From: Neobacillus bataviensis
Lineage (GTDB): Bacteria > Bacillota > Bacilli > Bacillales_B > DSM-18226
NCBI RefSeq assembly: GCF_019969725.1
Contig: NZ_JAHXYW010000013.1
Span: 1 to 64,000 of the forward strand
Reading direction: 5' to 3'
DNA length: 64,000 nucleotides
Shown here: piece by piece, positions 50,813 to 59,853 of the stretch
Layout: each line of letters opens with the position of its first letter
Position numbering within the stretch: position 1 is the first letter of the stretch
Position numbers and translations under genes: made by a program
Notes under the pieces: model-generated
Database searches by the model: none
Told to the model about the DNA's origin: nothing
The model's input: only the letters and a program-made list of their open reading frames with translations

Positions 50813-53416
50813 ATGTCAGTGAAGGAAAGAGTTGTACAAGAAAATCATGATGTCGCTCTTATGATTGACGTCTTAGGAAATAATGGAGCAAAATCTCTGA
50901 GTGAATTCCGCTGTTACAATCAAGAAATGGTGGATAAAATCGTAAAAGAAATGTCATTGACCGCACTTGAGCACCATAAGGAGCTAGCGAAGCTTGCAGT
51001 AGAAGAAACAAAAAGAGGTGTTTATGAAGATAAAGTCTTTAAAAATATGTTTGCGACGGAATGCATCTATAACAACATTAGGGACATGAAAACCGTAGGT
51101 GTGATAAGTGAAAATGAGAATGAAGGAATGGTTGAGATGGCCGAGCCAGTCGGTGTAATCGCAGGTGTCATCCCGATTACAAATCCAACTTCGACCGTTA
51201 TTTTTAAATCGTTAATTTCACTTAAAACAAGGAATCCAATCATCTTTGCTTTTCCTAAATATGCTCAGAAATGCTGTGTCAGAACTGCAGAATTGCTAAA
51301 GGAAGCAGCGATACATGCAGGTGCTCCTGAAAATAGCATCCAGTGGATTGAAGTTCCATCTCATGAAGCCTTTCAAGCCTTAATGAAGCATCCAAAGATA
51401 TCTCTCATCCTTGCAACGGGAGGACCTAACTTAGTAACGGCAGCCTATAGTTCAGGAAAACCGGCTCTTGGCGTCGGCGCTGGGAATGTGCCTTGTTACA
51501 TAGAAAAAACAGCCAATATTAAGCGGGCGGTCAACGACCTTATTTTATCCAAAACATTTGATAATGGCATGATTTGTGCCTCTGAGCAAGCACTTATTAT
51601 CGACCAAGAGATTTATGATGAAGTTAGGCAGGAGTTAATTGAAAACCAGTGTTATTTCTTAAATGAAGAAGAACGTTTAATGGTTGAGCGGATTGCGATT
51701 GATCCAAAGACAGCATCGCTTAATCCAATGATTGTCGGGTTGCCCGCAGCCATGATTGCAAAAATGGCAGGTGTAAATATTCCAGTAAATACTAAAATAT
51801 TAATGGCTGAAATTGAAGGAGTAGGGCCGAACTATCCATTATCCTGTGAAAAATTAAGCCCAATTTTGGCCTGTTACAAGGTTAATAGCTTTGCAGAAGG
51901 ATTACGAATTGCCGAAGAAACACTCGAATATGGGGGCCTTGGTCATTCAGCGGCAATTCATACATCGGATCAGGATGCTATCGATGCTTTTGCCCTTCGA
52001 ATGAAAGCAGGACGAATTATTGTTAATACACCTTCAACCCATGGGGCGATTGGTGATATCTATAATACATCTTTACCGTCCTTAACAATTGGATGCGGGA
52101 CTTATGGAGGGAACTCTGTGTCACAAAACGTAGGAGCAGCTAATTTAATTAACATTAAAAAAGTAGCAAAAAGAAGAACCATGACGCAGTGGTTTAAAGT
52201 GCCATCACAGATTTTCTTTGAAAAAAACTCCATTCAAACTCTTGCATCCATTCCAGCCATTTCAAAGGCATTTATTGTGACGAGCGGCAGCCCTCTAAAA
52301 AATGGCTATGTAGATAAAGTTCTGTATTATTTAAAAAAGAATCCTAATAAAATCCAATTCGAAACCTTTTATGACATTGAACCGGAGCCAAGTGTTGAAA
52401 CGGTCATGAGCGGGGCAGACCGGATGAGAAAGTTTGGGCCGGATTGTATCATTGCCCTTGGGGGCGGTTCCGTAATGGATGCAGCAAAAGCAATGTGGCT
52501 GTTTTACGAACACCCAGAAACTGACTTTCACAGCTTAACCCAAAAATTTTTTGATCCAAGCAAGCGTGTGGTTAAATTCCCCCTACTCCGTGAAAAGGCA
52601 AAATTTATTGCGATACCGACCACTTCTGGAACAGGATCAGAAGTTACTGCCTTCTCAGTCATCACAGATAAGAAAAAAAATAGGAAATACCCGCTCGCTG
52701 ATATGCAGATGACACCAGATGTTGCGATTGTAGATCCACAATTTGTCATGACAGTCCCAAGCCATGTAACAGCAGATACCGGAATGGATGTTTTGACACA
52801 TGCAATTGAAGCATATGTTTCGGTGTTAGCGAATGATTATACTGATGGATTGGCTTTAAAAGCGATTCAATTGGTTTTTGAATATTTACCAAGGGCATAC
52901 AGGGATGGCAGTGATGAGCTTGCCCGTGAAAAGATACATAATGCCTCAACGATTGCGGGAATGGCCTTTGCTAATTCCTTCCTTGGAATTAATCATAGTC
53001 TCGCCCATGTGCTTGGTGCTGAATTTAATATTCCGCACGGTCGTGCCAACGCTATAATGCTGCCGCATGTCATTCGTTTTAACGCCATGAAGCCAAAAAA
53101 ATTTATGACATTCCCGAAATATGAGCATTTCATTGCAGACAAACGCTATGCGGAATTGGCTAAAATGCTTGGCCTTCCTGCCAGCACTACAGAAGAAGGG
53201 GTGGAAAGTTTAATAGCAGCCATTATTAAGCTGGCCGAAGAATTAGATATGCCACCTAGCATCAAAGCGGCAGGCGTTGATAAAACAGAGTTTGAAAGCA
53301 AAGTAAATGAACTTGCTGAACATGCCTTCCATGACCAAGATACAATTCCAAATCCTAAATTACCGCTTGTTAGTGAACTTGTGAGAATTTATCGTTTAGC
53401 TTTTAAAGGATTATAA
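50813..53416 (+). CDS. adhE: bifunctional acetaldehyde-CoA/alcohol dehydrogenase
   Basis: This 867-residue fusion reduces acetyl-CoA to acetaldehyde and then ethanol. The N-terminal ALDH domain has the catalytic Cys255 (FDNGMICASEQ); the C-terminal iron-ADH domain has GGGSVMDAAKAM, TTSGTGSEVTAFSVITD and the metal histidine region NHSLAHVLGAEFNIPHGRAN. Used in fermentation, and it forms spirosome filaments in other bacteria. The ribosome site is TCTGGAGGGATGCTAA. No Rex site was found, but a FadR-like site is upstream. Confidence 0.95.
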   Translation: MSVKERVVQENHDVALMIDVLGNNGAKSLSEFRCYNQEMVDKIVKEMSLTALEHHKELAKLAVEETKRGVYEDKVFKNMFATECIYNNIRDMKTVGVISENENEGMVEMAEPVGVIAGVIPITNPTSTVIFKSLISLKTRNPIIFAFPKYAQKCCVRTAELLKEAAIHAGAPENSIQWIEVPSHEAFQALMKHPKISLILATGGPNLVTAAYSSGKPALGVGAGNVPCYIEKTANIKRAVNDLILSKTFDNGMICASEQALIIDQEIYDEVRQELIENQCYFLNEEERLMVERIAIDPKTASLNPMIVGLPAAMIAKMAGVNIPVNTKILMAEIEGVGPNYPLSCEKLSPILACYKVNSFAEGLRIAEETLEYGGLGHSAAIHTSDQDAIDAFALRMKAGRIIVNTPSTHGAIGDIYNTSLPSLTIGCGTYGGNSVSQNVGAANLINIKKVAKRRTMTQWFKVPSQIFFEKNSIQTLASIPAISKAFIVTSGSPLKNGYVDKVLYYLKKNPNKIQFETFYDIEPEPSVETVMSGADRMRKFGPDCIIALGGGSVMDAAKAMWLFYEHPETDFHSLTQKFFDPSKRVVKFPLLREKAKFIAIPTTSGTGSEVTAFSVITDKKKNRKYPLADMQMTPDVAIVDPQFVMTVPSHVTADTGMDVLTHAIEAYVSVLANDYTDGLALKAIQLVFEYLPRAYRDGSDELAREKIHNASTIAGMAFANSFLGINHSLAHVLGAEFNIPHGRANAIMLPHVIRFNAMKPKKFMTFPKYEHFIADKRYAELAKMLGLPASTTEEGVESLIAAIIKLAEELDMPPSIKAAGVDKTEFESKVNELAEHAFHDQDTIPNPKLPLVSELVRIYRLAFKGL

Positions 53417-53429
53417 AATTCAGAAATAA

Positions 53430-53461
53430 TTAATCAGTCCCAGTTCTCTGGGACTGATTAA
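53430..53461. terminator. hairpin after adhE
   Basis: TTAATCAGTCCCAG and CTGGGACTGATTAA form a perfect 14-bp stem with loop TTCT. No T run follows, so termination is probable but not certain. Confidence 0.65.
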
Positions 53462-53583
53462 TAACCGAATATTTTGTGAACATCACAGTATCAATTATCA
53501 AAATCTATTCAAATTCTCTTATAATTTAGTTGATTACAGCTTCTTCCATATTTATATCGAAGAAGAATTGGGAGGGAAAAAGT

Positions 53584-55215
53584 GTGGATTATCAGAAAAA
53601 ACCTTGGTTAAAATTTTATGATCCTAGAATCAATGAACTTGTTTCAATTGAGTATGATTCGTTATTTGACCTACTGAAGCAGGCATCAAACATTTATAAC
53701 GAAAAACCTGCATTAACTTTCTTGGGAAGGTCCTGGAGCTATAAAGAATCAAGAATGATTTCTGAGTGGTTGGCTGCCTCGTTTTATCGGGTAGGATTTA
53801 AAAAGGGAGATCGAATTTCGATTATGCTCCCGAACTGTCCTCACTACATATTTACCCTTTTTGCGAGTTTCCGATTAGGAGGCATCTCTGTTCAAGTTAA
53901 TCCGATGTATGTAGAAAGAGAAATCGAATATGTTTTAAAAGATTCTGAAGCTGAATATATGGTTGTGTTTGAGGCACTTTATCCTAGGGTTAAGCAGGTT
54001 CAGCCAAAAACCTCATTGAAAAAAATAATTGTTGTAGGGTTTGGCGGTAATAGAATTCAGTTAGCTGACGGTGATTGTTATTTTGAAGACTTTTTAACCC
54101 ATGATAATGTCATTCCCGAGATTCCAATCGACATAAAAGAGGATGTGGCCATTTTACAATACACTGGTGGTACAACCGGTGTATCTAAGGGGGTTATGCT
54201 TACTCACCATAATTTATTAGCTAATATTATTCAGGTATGTGATTTTACGTATAATGCTGTTGATGAAAAACCAGAAAACTTTAAAATCATCAGTGTCCTT
54301 CCAATGTTTCATGTATATGGTTTATCTTGCAATGCTCTCTCTGCCATAAGAATTGGCTGCAACCAATTGATTTTACCTCGATTTGACGTAAACGAGTTAT
54401 TAGAGCTCATTAAACGAGAAAAGCCATTCCAGCTGACAGCGGTACCAACGATGATATTTGCACTAAATAGTCATCCCAATTTAGAGGAAAGTAATATTGG
54501 CGATATTTATTATTTAGGAAGCGGCGGTGCCCCTCTGCCGATCGAGCAAGTAAAAATGTTTGAAAAAAGAGTAGGTGCAAGATTAGTAGATGGCTACGGA
54601 CTTTCTGAAACCTCGCCATCGGCCATTTCCACGCCTCCGTTCCTTCCGAGAAAATTAGGGAGTGTCGGGATACCGTTGCCAGGCACAGAAGCGAGAATTG
54701 TAAAGGAAACGGAATCTGGTTTTGTTAATGTCCCTATTGGAGAAGTTGGTGAACTTATTCTCCGCGGTCCGCAAGTAATGAAAGGATATTGGAAACGTCC
54801 AAGTGATACCGAAATGGTCTTGAAAGATGGATGGCTATTTACAGGTGATATTGCCAAAATGGATGAAGATGGATATTTCTATATCCTAGACCGTAAAAAA
54901 GATATTATTATTGCTAGCGGTTATAACGTATATCCACGTGAAATTGAGGAAGTGCTATATCAGCATGAAGCGGTCGAGGAGGCCATTGTTGTGGGCATTT
55001 CGGATACTTACAGAGGAGAAACCGTCAAGGCGTTTATAAAATTAAAACCAGATGCTTCTATAACACCGGATAAAATAATTGAATATGCGAAATTAAACCT
55101 TGCTCCTTATAAGGTACCTAAAGAAATTGAAATACTCGATGATCTGCCTAAATCCTCTGTAGGTAAGTTGTTAAGAAGAATGCTCCGCAAAGAGGAAGAA
55201 AAAGCTCAAGTATAG
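53584..55215 (+). CDS. long-chain acyl-CoA ligase (PHA locus 2)
   Basis: This 543-residue AMP-binding paralogue of the gene at 25266 has all core motifs (LQYTGGTTGVSKGVMLTH, LGSGGAPLPIEQ, DGYGLSETSP, WLFTGDIAKMDEDGYFYI, KSSVGKLLRR). The GTG at 53584 is chosen because GGGAGGG lies seven bases upstream and the mature start YQKKPWLKFYD aligns with locus 1; an ATG at 53530 would add 18 unmatched residues. The first gene of the second pha run. Confidence 0.9.
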   Translation: MDYQKKPWLKFYDPRINELVSIEYDSLFDLLKQASNIYNEKPALTFLGRSWSYKESRMISEWLAASFYRVGFKKGDRISIMLPNCPHYIFTLFASFRLGGISVQVNPMYVEREIEYVLKDSEAEYMVVFEALYPRVKQVQPKTSLKKIIVVGFGGNRIQLADGDCYFEDFLTHDNVIPEIPIDIKEDVAILQYTGGTTGVSKGVMLTHHNLLANIIQVCDFTYNAVDEKPENFKIISVLPMFHVYGLSCNALSAIRIGCNQLILPRFDVNELLELIKREKPFQLTAVPTMIFALNSHPNLEESNIGDIYYLGSGGAPLPIEQVKMFEKRVGARLVDGYGLSETSPSAISTPPFLPRKLGSVGIPLPGTEARIVKETESGFVNVPIGEVGELILRGPQVMKGYWKRPSDTEMVLKDGWLFTGDIAKMDEDGYFYILDRKKDIIIASGYNVYPREIEEVLYQHEAVEEAIVVGISDTYRGETVKAFIKLKPDASITPDKIIEYAKLNLAPYKVPKEIEILDDLPKSSVGKLLRRMLRKEEEKAQV

Positions 55216-55364
55216 TTTAATTAGGTACATAAATCCAATATACCTCAAGATGAATGGGTGCAGTTCCCATTTAAACAGACTTCAATATAATAGACCCCAT
55301 AGAAATTCACCAAGATTTCAAACAAATTTAAAATCTAGGTTGTGTTAAAAGCATTTTTATCACC

Positions 55365-55407
55365 GTTGATTGGAGCGGAAGGCGAAGCGCCTGGAGCGCA
55401 AATCAAC
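55365..55407. repeat. truncated Bacillus intergenic repeat
   Basis: The 43-bp unit starts GTTGATTGGAGCGGAAGGCG and ends with GCGCAAATCAAC, with self-pairing GTTGATT/AATCAAC ends and an inner GGCG-AAGC-GCC. It is a shortened form of the longer repeat family known from Bacillus genomes that starts in the same way. It lies between the ligase and granule-protein genes of locus 2. Confidence 0.55.
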
Positions 55408-55460
55408 AACAAATTTAAACAGAGCCAAAATCAAGAAAATCTTAAAAGGGTGTGAGAAAG

Positions 55461-56144
55461 ATGGCTTCTAAAAAGGATAACGAAAAAGAATCATTAAAAG
55501 AGACTAAAACGAGAAAGAAAAAAGTTAACGAGACAATAGAAACGGTAAAAGAACCAGCCTTTGAAACGGCAGATATTGATAATGCAATATCACTTTCTAG
55601 TTTGGACTTGATTTGGAGACATGCATTCCGTGAATTAGATGAATGGGTAAAGCGTGTTGAAAATCGTGATGAAGCCTTCTTAAAAGAGATTATTCAATTA
55701 TATGAAAGTTTCAAACGGAATCAAGGGAATTTAAAAGCAGTAGCCGAACAATTTACAAGGGAATTTGCTGAATGGGAAAAGACTGCACGGGGTGAATTTT
55801 TGATGTCAACTACCGCCCTGCAGCATTTCTTTCCGATTCAGTCATATGAGGATATTAATGCACAAATTGATGAAATTCAAAAAAAAGCAGTTTCGCTTTT
55901 AAGCACGCCGTGTCAAACTATCGGGAATTTCCAGGCGATTGAGAAATATCTAGAAATGATTGAACAATATATGGTTTTAAGGAAAAAAGGAAGAATGCAA
56001 TATATCAAAACTGTGAAACAAGCTGGAAATCTGCTCTATGAAAATCAAAAAGGGTTTGTCAATTTTTTTGCTAGACAAATTAAAGCTCTGATGTTCCCGC
56101 TGAATAAATACATGGAAAAACCAGAGGAACTTACAAAATCATAA
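55461..56144 (+). CDS. conserved PHA-locus helical protein (paralogue of 28283)
   Basis: This 227-residue protein aligns with the gene at 28283 over most of its length: SLDLIWRHAFRELDEWVKRV against SLDMLWRLGFDELDSWAERF, EWEKTARGEFLMSTTALQHF, FFPIQSYEDINAQIDEIQKK and YMVLRKKGRMQYI. The N-terminus has a longer Lys/Glu-rich extension. The ATG at 55461 is preferred to GTG 55452 by spacing from AAAGGGTG. It probably attaches to PHA granules or to the synthase. Family not known to me. Confidence 0.65.
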   Translation: MASKKDNEKESLKETKTRKKKVNETIETVKEPAFETADIDNAISLSSLDLIWRHAFRELDEWVKRVENRDEAFLKEIIQLYESFKRNQGNLKAVAEQFTREFAEWEKTARGEFLMSTTALQHFFPIQSYEDINAQIDEIQKKAVSLLSTPCQTIGNFQAIEKYLEMIEQYMVLRKKGRMQYIKTVKQAGNLLYENQKGFVNFFARQIKALMFPLNKYMEKPEELTKS

Positions 56145-56162
56145 TTCAAGGAGTGCTGCGGC

Positions 56163-56741
56163 ATGTCAAGTGAAAAAATCTTTGATCCATTATTTGGATT
56201 CAAGAAGTTGAGTGAAATGTGGGACAAACAAGTAAATGACCTATTATATAAGCTGACAGACAATAAAGAATTTGTTCGCACAGCAAGTTTCGGCCTCAAC
56301 ACCTATTCCTTTTACCTAGAACTAATTAGAAAAAACCAAGAGCTTATTGCGGCTTTAATGAATATCCCGACAAAGAAAGATATCGCTAATGCCGCAAAGC
56401 TTTCGATTCAAACGGAAGAAAAAATTGATATATTAGAAGAACAAATTTGGAATTTACAAGACAGTGTTAGCTCCAAAACTAAACAAAATTTAGGAATGTT
56501 TGAAGAAGTAGTAAATATCGTCATGCAAATGAAGACTGAATTCCAAAAGATGGCTCACGAGCTGGCAGAAAATCAAAAAATTAAAGATGACCTCCAAGAA
56601 TTGCGGAAGGAAATAGAGCTGTTAAAGAGAATCAAAATGGATTTAGGTATTATTGAAAAAGATAGGGAAAAGGTGAAAAAAGAATCGGAAAAAAAGCAGG
56701 AGAAAGATCTAGTACTTACGGGTGCTAAAATAACTAAATAA
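56163..56741 (+). CDS. phaR: PHA synthase subunit PhaR (locus 2)
   Basis: This 192-residue PhaR paralogue has FDPLFGFKKLSEMWDKQVND, the NIPTKKDIANAAKLSIQTEE segment and the long coiled coil, as in locus 1. The ribosome site is AAGGAGTGCTGCGGC. It is 23 bp before phaC and ends in a Lys-rich tail (KVKKESEKKQEKD). Confidence 0.83.
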   Translation: MSSEKIFDPLFGFKKLSEMWDKQVNDLLYKLTDNKEFVRTASFGLNTYSFYLELIRKNQELIAALMNIPTKKDIANAAKLSIQTEEKIDILEEQIWNLQDSVSSKTKQNLGMFEEVVNIVMQMKTEFQKMAHELAENQKIKDDLQELRKEIELLKRIKMDLGIIEKDREKVKKESEKKQEKDLVLTGAKITK

Positions 56742-56764
56742 TATTGAAAGGAGCAATGAAAATA

Positions 56765-57844
56765 ATGAGCACAAAAGCACTGGGAACCAACTTTATTCCA
56801 CTCTTAAACTTGGAAAAAGAAACGAAACGTTGGAACCAACTTTATAAAATTATGACCAAACCCAAACCAGAGATAATACCCACACCACGTCAATGTGTTT
56901 GGAAAAAAAATAAAACAACTTTATGGTATCATCCCGCAAAGGAAAAAAAGCATGCAGTTCCAGTATTTTTAATTTACTCTCTGTTGAATAAGGTGTACAT
57001 TTTAGACGTTGGTGAAGGTAGCAGCGTTGTCGGCGGTCTTACAGCTCGCGGCTATGATGTCTACCTGTTGGATTGGGGTGCTCCCGGCCTTGAAGATTTC
57101 GACATTACTCTCGACAATTATATCATTGATTATTTGGAAAACTCGCTTAAAAGAGCTTTAAGACACTCAGGTGCAAAGGAAATATCACTGGCCGGATACT
57201 GCCTAGGCGGAACAATAGCAGCCATCCTGGCTTCAATAACAAAATTGCCAATTAAGAATTTATCACTTGCTGCCGTTCCAATTGATTTCAGTGTTGGTAT
57301 CGTTCCTGATAAATGGCTCGAGGGGCTGCAAAAAGGAGAGCTAAGTTTTGACCGCTTTGCTGACGCCCATGAGACAATTCCATCTGAATTTCTGTATTTA
57401 ATGTTTAGGATGTTATCACCAAGTTATGGAAGTCCTAAAATGAACCTGATCAGCCGGGCACATGATGACAAATATGTTGAAAAATGGCGCAGAATGGATA
57501 AATGGACAAAGGATACTGCTTCGTTTGCAGGTGCAGCATTCAAGCAGTTGTTCAATGACCTCTATAAGGATAATAAACTCTTAAAGGGAGAATTGGTGAT
57601 TGGCAGCAGGAAAGTAGATTTAAAGAATATTAGGTGCCCGCTTTTCATCTTTTCTTGTTCACGCGATACACTTGTCTTAGAGCAGCAAAGCCTTCCAGTA
57701 ATGGACCTTGTTTCAAGTGAGGATAAAACTTATGAGGTTTATGAAGGTGGACATGTTTCACTAGCATTGACAGGAATGTTCGCTGAAATTTGGGACAAAT
57801 GGCTTTCGGCTCGTTCACAGGAAATTCAAGAGGTACTTGTATAA
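56765..57844 (+). CDS. phaC: class IV polyhydroxyalkanoate synthase catalytic subunit (locus 2)
   Basis: This 359-residue paralogue of the gene at 29520 has nucleophile Cys146 (GYCLGG), Asp301 (SCSRDTLVL) and His330 (EGGHVSLA). The start at ATG 56765 (MSTKALG) is eleven bases from AAAGGAG, whereas earlier in-frame starts (TTG 56744, ATG 56756) are too close to it. It differs from locus 1 at many positions but keeps the active residues, so subfunction or altered substrate choice is possible. Confidence 0.93.
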   Translation: MSTKALGTNFIPLLNLEKETKRWNQLYKIMTKPKPEIIPTPRQCVWKKNKTTLWYHPAKEKKHAVPVFLIYSLLNKVYILDVGEGSSVVGGLTARGYDVYLLDWGAPGLEDFDITLDNYIIDYLENSLKRALRHSGAKEISLAGYCLGGTIAAILASITKLPIKNLSLAAVPIDFSVGIVPDKWLEGLQKGELSFDRFADAHETIPSEFLYLMFRMLSPSYGSPKMNLISRAHDDKYVEKWRRMDKWTKDTASFAGAAFKQLFNDLYKDNKLLKGELVIGSRKVDLKNIRCPLFIFSCSRDTLVLEQQSLPVMDLVSSEDKTYEVYEGGHVSLALTGMFAEIWDKWLSARSQEIQEVLV

Positions 57845-57867
57845 TTTTTATATTTTACGAATAAATT

Positions 57868-57911
57868 ATAAGCGGGAAAGGAATTTTATCCTACCCGCTT
57901 ATCTTTTTTAA
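57868..57911. terminator. hairpin after phaC locus 2
   Basis: AAGCGGG and CCCGCTT flank an inner GGA/TCC pair, followed by ATCTTTTTT. It is shared with the convergent hydrolase. Confidence 0.7.
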
Positions 57912-58690
57912 GCAGCATGGTTTTGCTGGGTAAGGAAATTCCTAAGAAGACTATTAAACCGGTTCTTTACTTCCAGTTTAGCAAGATGACCGGTATTCCT
58001 CATTATGATAAACTTAGAATGAGGAATTAACTTATGCATACATGCTTGAATCCAAACAGGTAAAACGGAATCAAATTGAGAGCCGATAATTAGGGTGGGT
58101 ACCTGTATCTTAGGTAACAAGGAAAGATTATTTACTTCGAAACAGGTCTTCAAAGAATCAATGAAAATCTGATGTTTTGGCCGGAAAATGTGGCTGAAAT
58201 TTTCCATAATACCTTGATTCCAAGAGTAAAGGGCCATATGTGCTAAATATTCAATTTGACTGCCTGATGAGGATAGGGATTCAAACTTTGCTTTCCGATT
58301 TTCAAATAATATGCTTTTAAGTTTTTTAGGGAAATAATGGAATGTGCTTATCAACACGAGAGAACGGACTAGGGAGGGTTCCTGGCGGTAGATTTCCTGT
58401 GCAACTGCTCCACCCATTGATAGACCAAGAATGTGGGCGTTTTCAATTTCTAATTCTTTAAGTAAGCCAATGACGTCAGCAGCAAAATTTTGAATAGTAA
58501 TTCCCTCTGTTTTGGTACATTCTCCATGGCCGCGTAAGTCTGGAATAATCAACTCAAATTGGTCGGCTAGTTCAAATTGATTATGCCATCCTTCTTTAAC
58601 TTCACCCAGACCATGAATCAGGACCAATGGTTGCCCGCTGCCAAAATGCATATATGGAACACCAGATTTACTAAATTTTGCTTCTTCCAT
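57908..58690 (-). CDS. alpha/beta hydrolase linked to PHA genes (locus 2)
   Basis: This 260-residue paralogue of the gene at 30673 matches it in nearly every motif: LVLIHGLGEVKEGWHNQFEL, LGLSMGGAVAQEIYRQ, IGSQFDSVLPVWIQACMHK, MRNTGHLAKLE. ATG 58690 follows TAAGGTGGTGTAAA; the longer frame adds 23 weakly hydrophobic residues. It is convergent with phaC and divergent from phaQ. The conserved place suggests a PHA-related hydrolase, such as an intracellular depolymerase or thioesterase. Confidence 0.8.
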   Translation of the reverse strand: MEEAKFSKSGVPYMHFGSGQPLVLIHGLGEVKEGWHNQFELADQFELIIPDLRGHGECTKTEGITIQNFAADVIGLLKELEIENAHILGLSMGGAVAQEIYRQEPSLVRSLVLISTFHYFPKKLKSILFENRKAKFESLSSSGSQIEYLAHMALYSWNQGIMENFSHIFRPKHQIFIDSLKTCFEVNNLSLLPKIQVPTLIIGSQFDSVLPVWIQACMHKLIPHSKFIIMRNTGHLAKLEVKNRFNSLLRNFLTQQNHAA

Positions 58691-58784
58691 TTTACACCAC
58701 CTTATCATTTTTAATAAGTTTATAACCCTGTTTAGTAAATTGTAAACAATTAAATTCAAGTTTTAATAATATTTATTTACAAGA

Positions 58785-58821
58785 TTGACAAAATATTACT
58801 TATAGGTGTAAAATACACATA
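58785..58821 (+). promoter_or_regulatory. phaQ-phaP promoter with PhaQ-type operator (locus 2)
   Basis: TTGACA (58785-58790), 18-bp spacer, TAAAAT (58809-58814), with ATAGGTGTAAAATACACATA (58802-58821) over the -10. The palindromic core is GTGTA-n3-TACAC. Locus 1 has a near-identical site. Confidence 0.75.
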
Positions 58822-58838
58822 GGTGAGGTGATAAAGAT

Positions 58839-59276
58839 ATGGTAAACCAAGATAAACAAACTGTTAATCCATCAAAAAACTTTGTTATGCCATTTATTTT
58901 ATTGCTTCTTAGCAAGGTTTCTCTTCACGGGTATGAACTAAGCCAGAAGCTAGAGGCATTCGGGTTTAAGACACTTGATCAGGGGAATTTATATAGGCTC
59001 CTAAGACAACTGGAAAAGGACGAGCTTGTATCTTCAGAATGGGATACAACAGGAACAGGTCCTGCTAAGAGAAGATATTCAATAACAAAAGCTGGTGTTA
59101 CATACTTAAAAGGCTATGCGAATCAGTTAGAAACATATCAATCGCTTTTGGATCAATTTTTCAAAATGTATACCAGTTTCTTTGAGCTCTATCTCCCTTC
59201 GTTTCAAAAGAAGGATCCAATAGAGAAAGAAAATAATAGCAGGAGGAGGAAGAACAATGGCACAGAAGAAAAATGA
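58839..59276 (+). CDS. phaQ: PHB-responsive PadR-family repressor
   Basis: This 145-residue winged-helix protein is of the PadR type (VMPFILLLLSKVSLHGYELS, then LDQGNLYRLLRQLEKDELVS, then KRRYSITKAGVTYLKG). In Bacillus megaterium PhaQ represses its own operon and phaP and is released by binding polyhydroxybutyrate. The palindromic operator at its own promoter and at the phaP promoter of locus 1 fits that scheme. It precedes phaP with 20 bp overlap. Confidence 0.88.
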   Translation: MVNQDKQTVNPSKNFVMPFILLLLSKVSLHGYELSQKLEAFGFKTLDQGNLYRLLRQLEKDELVSSEWDTTGTGPAKRRYSITKAGVTYLKGYANQLETYQSLLDQFFKMYTSFFELYLPSFQKKDPIEKENNSRRRKNNGTEEK

Positions 59277-59853
59277 AGCAGCAGCTGTGGAAGAAAAAGA
59301 GCTGCCATTAGCAGAGGAATCAGTAGCTTTGGGTTCTTTTGTAAAAACATTTTGGGACCAATATGAGCAGTCTCAGGAACGCGCAGAAAAGGCTCGCGAA
59401 AACCGTGAGGATGCCTATATTAATGCATTGAAAGAAGTCATCAAATTCAATAAGCAATACAGAAAATCCATTGCAAAAATGTACGATCAATCAAAAAAGA
59501 CCAATAAAGAATTGACAACTGAGCTGTTGCATCAAATCAATTCCCGTAAAGAGGCTGTCAAAGAGGAAGCTGTAACCAATAACGACCGTGAAGACTTAAA
59601 AGCACAATTGAAAGAGGTTACTGGACAGTTAGAGAAACTCGCGCTAACCCCAATTAAATCTTTCATTTATGTTGTGGACCAATTAGAGGATAATTTAGAA
59701 AAAAGTGCTGAAGCTAGTGTCTCATATGCAAGGGAAAGGCGTAATGCGTGGCTCCAAGTTCGAAAGGACTATGTTAAACTTGCAAGAAATACTCATTTTA
59801 ATCTTGTAGAACGTGGAAAGAATAGTTTTAGAGAACTGGTAAAAACACAGTAA
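59257..59853 (+). CDS. phaP: phasin PhaP (locus 2)
   Basis: This 198-residue amphipathic granule-coating protein matches locus 1 phaP (FWDQYEQSQERAEKARENRE; SYARERRNAWLQVRKDYVKL). The ATG overlaps the phaQ reading frame, so its own AGGAGGAGGAAGAACA site lies within phaQ. The N-terminus is longer and acidic (AAAVEEKELPLAEESV). Confidence 0.85.
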   Translation: MAQKKNEAAAVEEKELPLAEESVALGSFVKTFWDQYEQSQERAEKARENREDAYINALKEVIKFNKQYRKSIAKMYDQSKKTNKELTTELLHQINSRKEAVKEEAVTNNDREDLKAQLKEVTGQLEKLALTPIKSFIYVVDQLEDNLEKSAEASVSYARERRNAWLQVRKDYVKLARNTHFNLVERGKNSFRELVKTQ

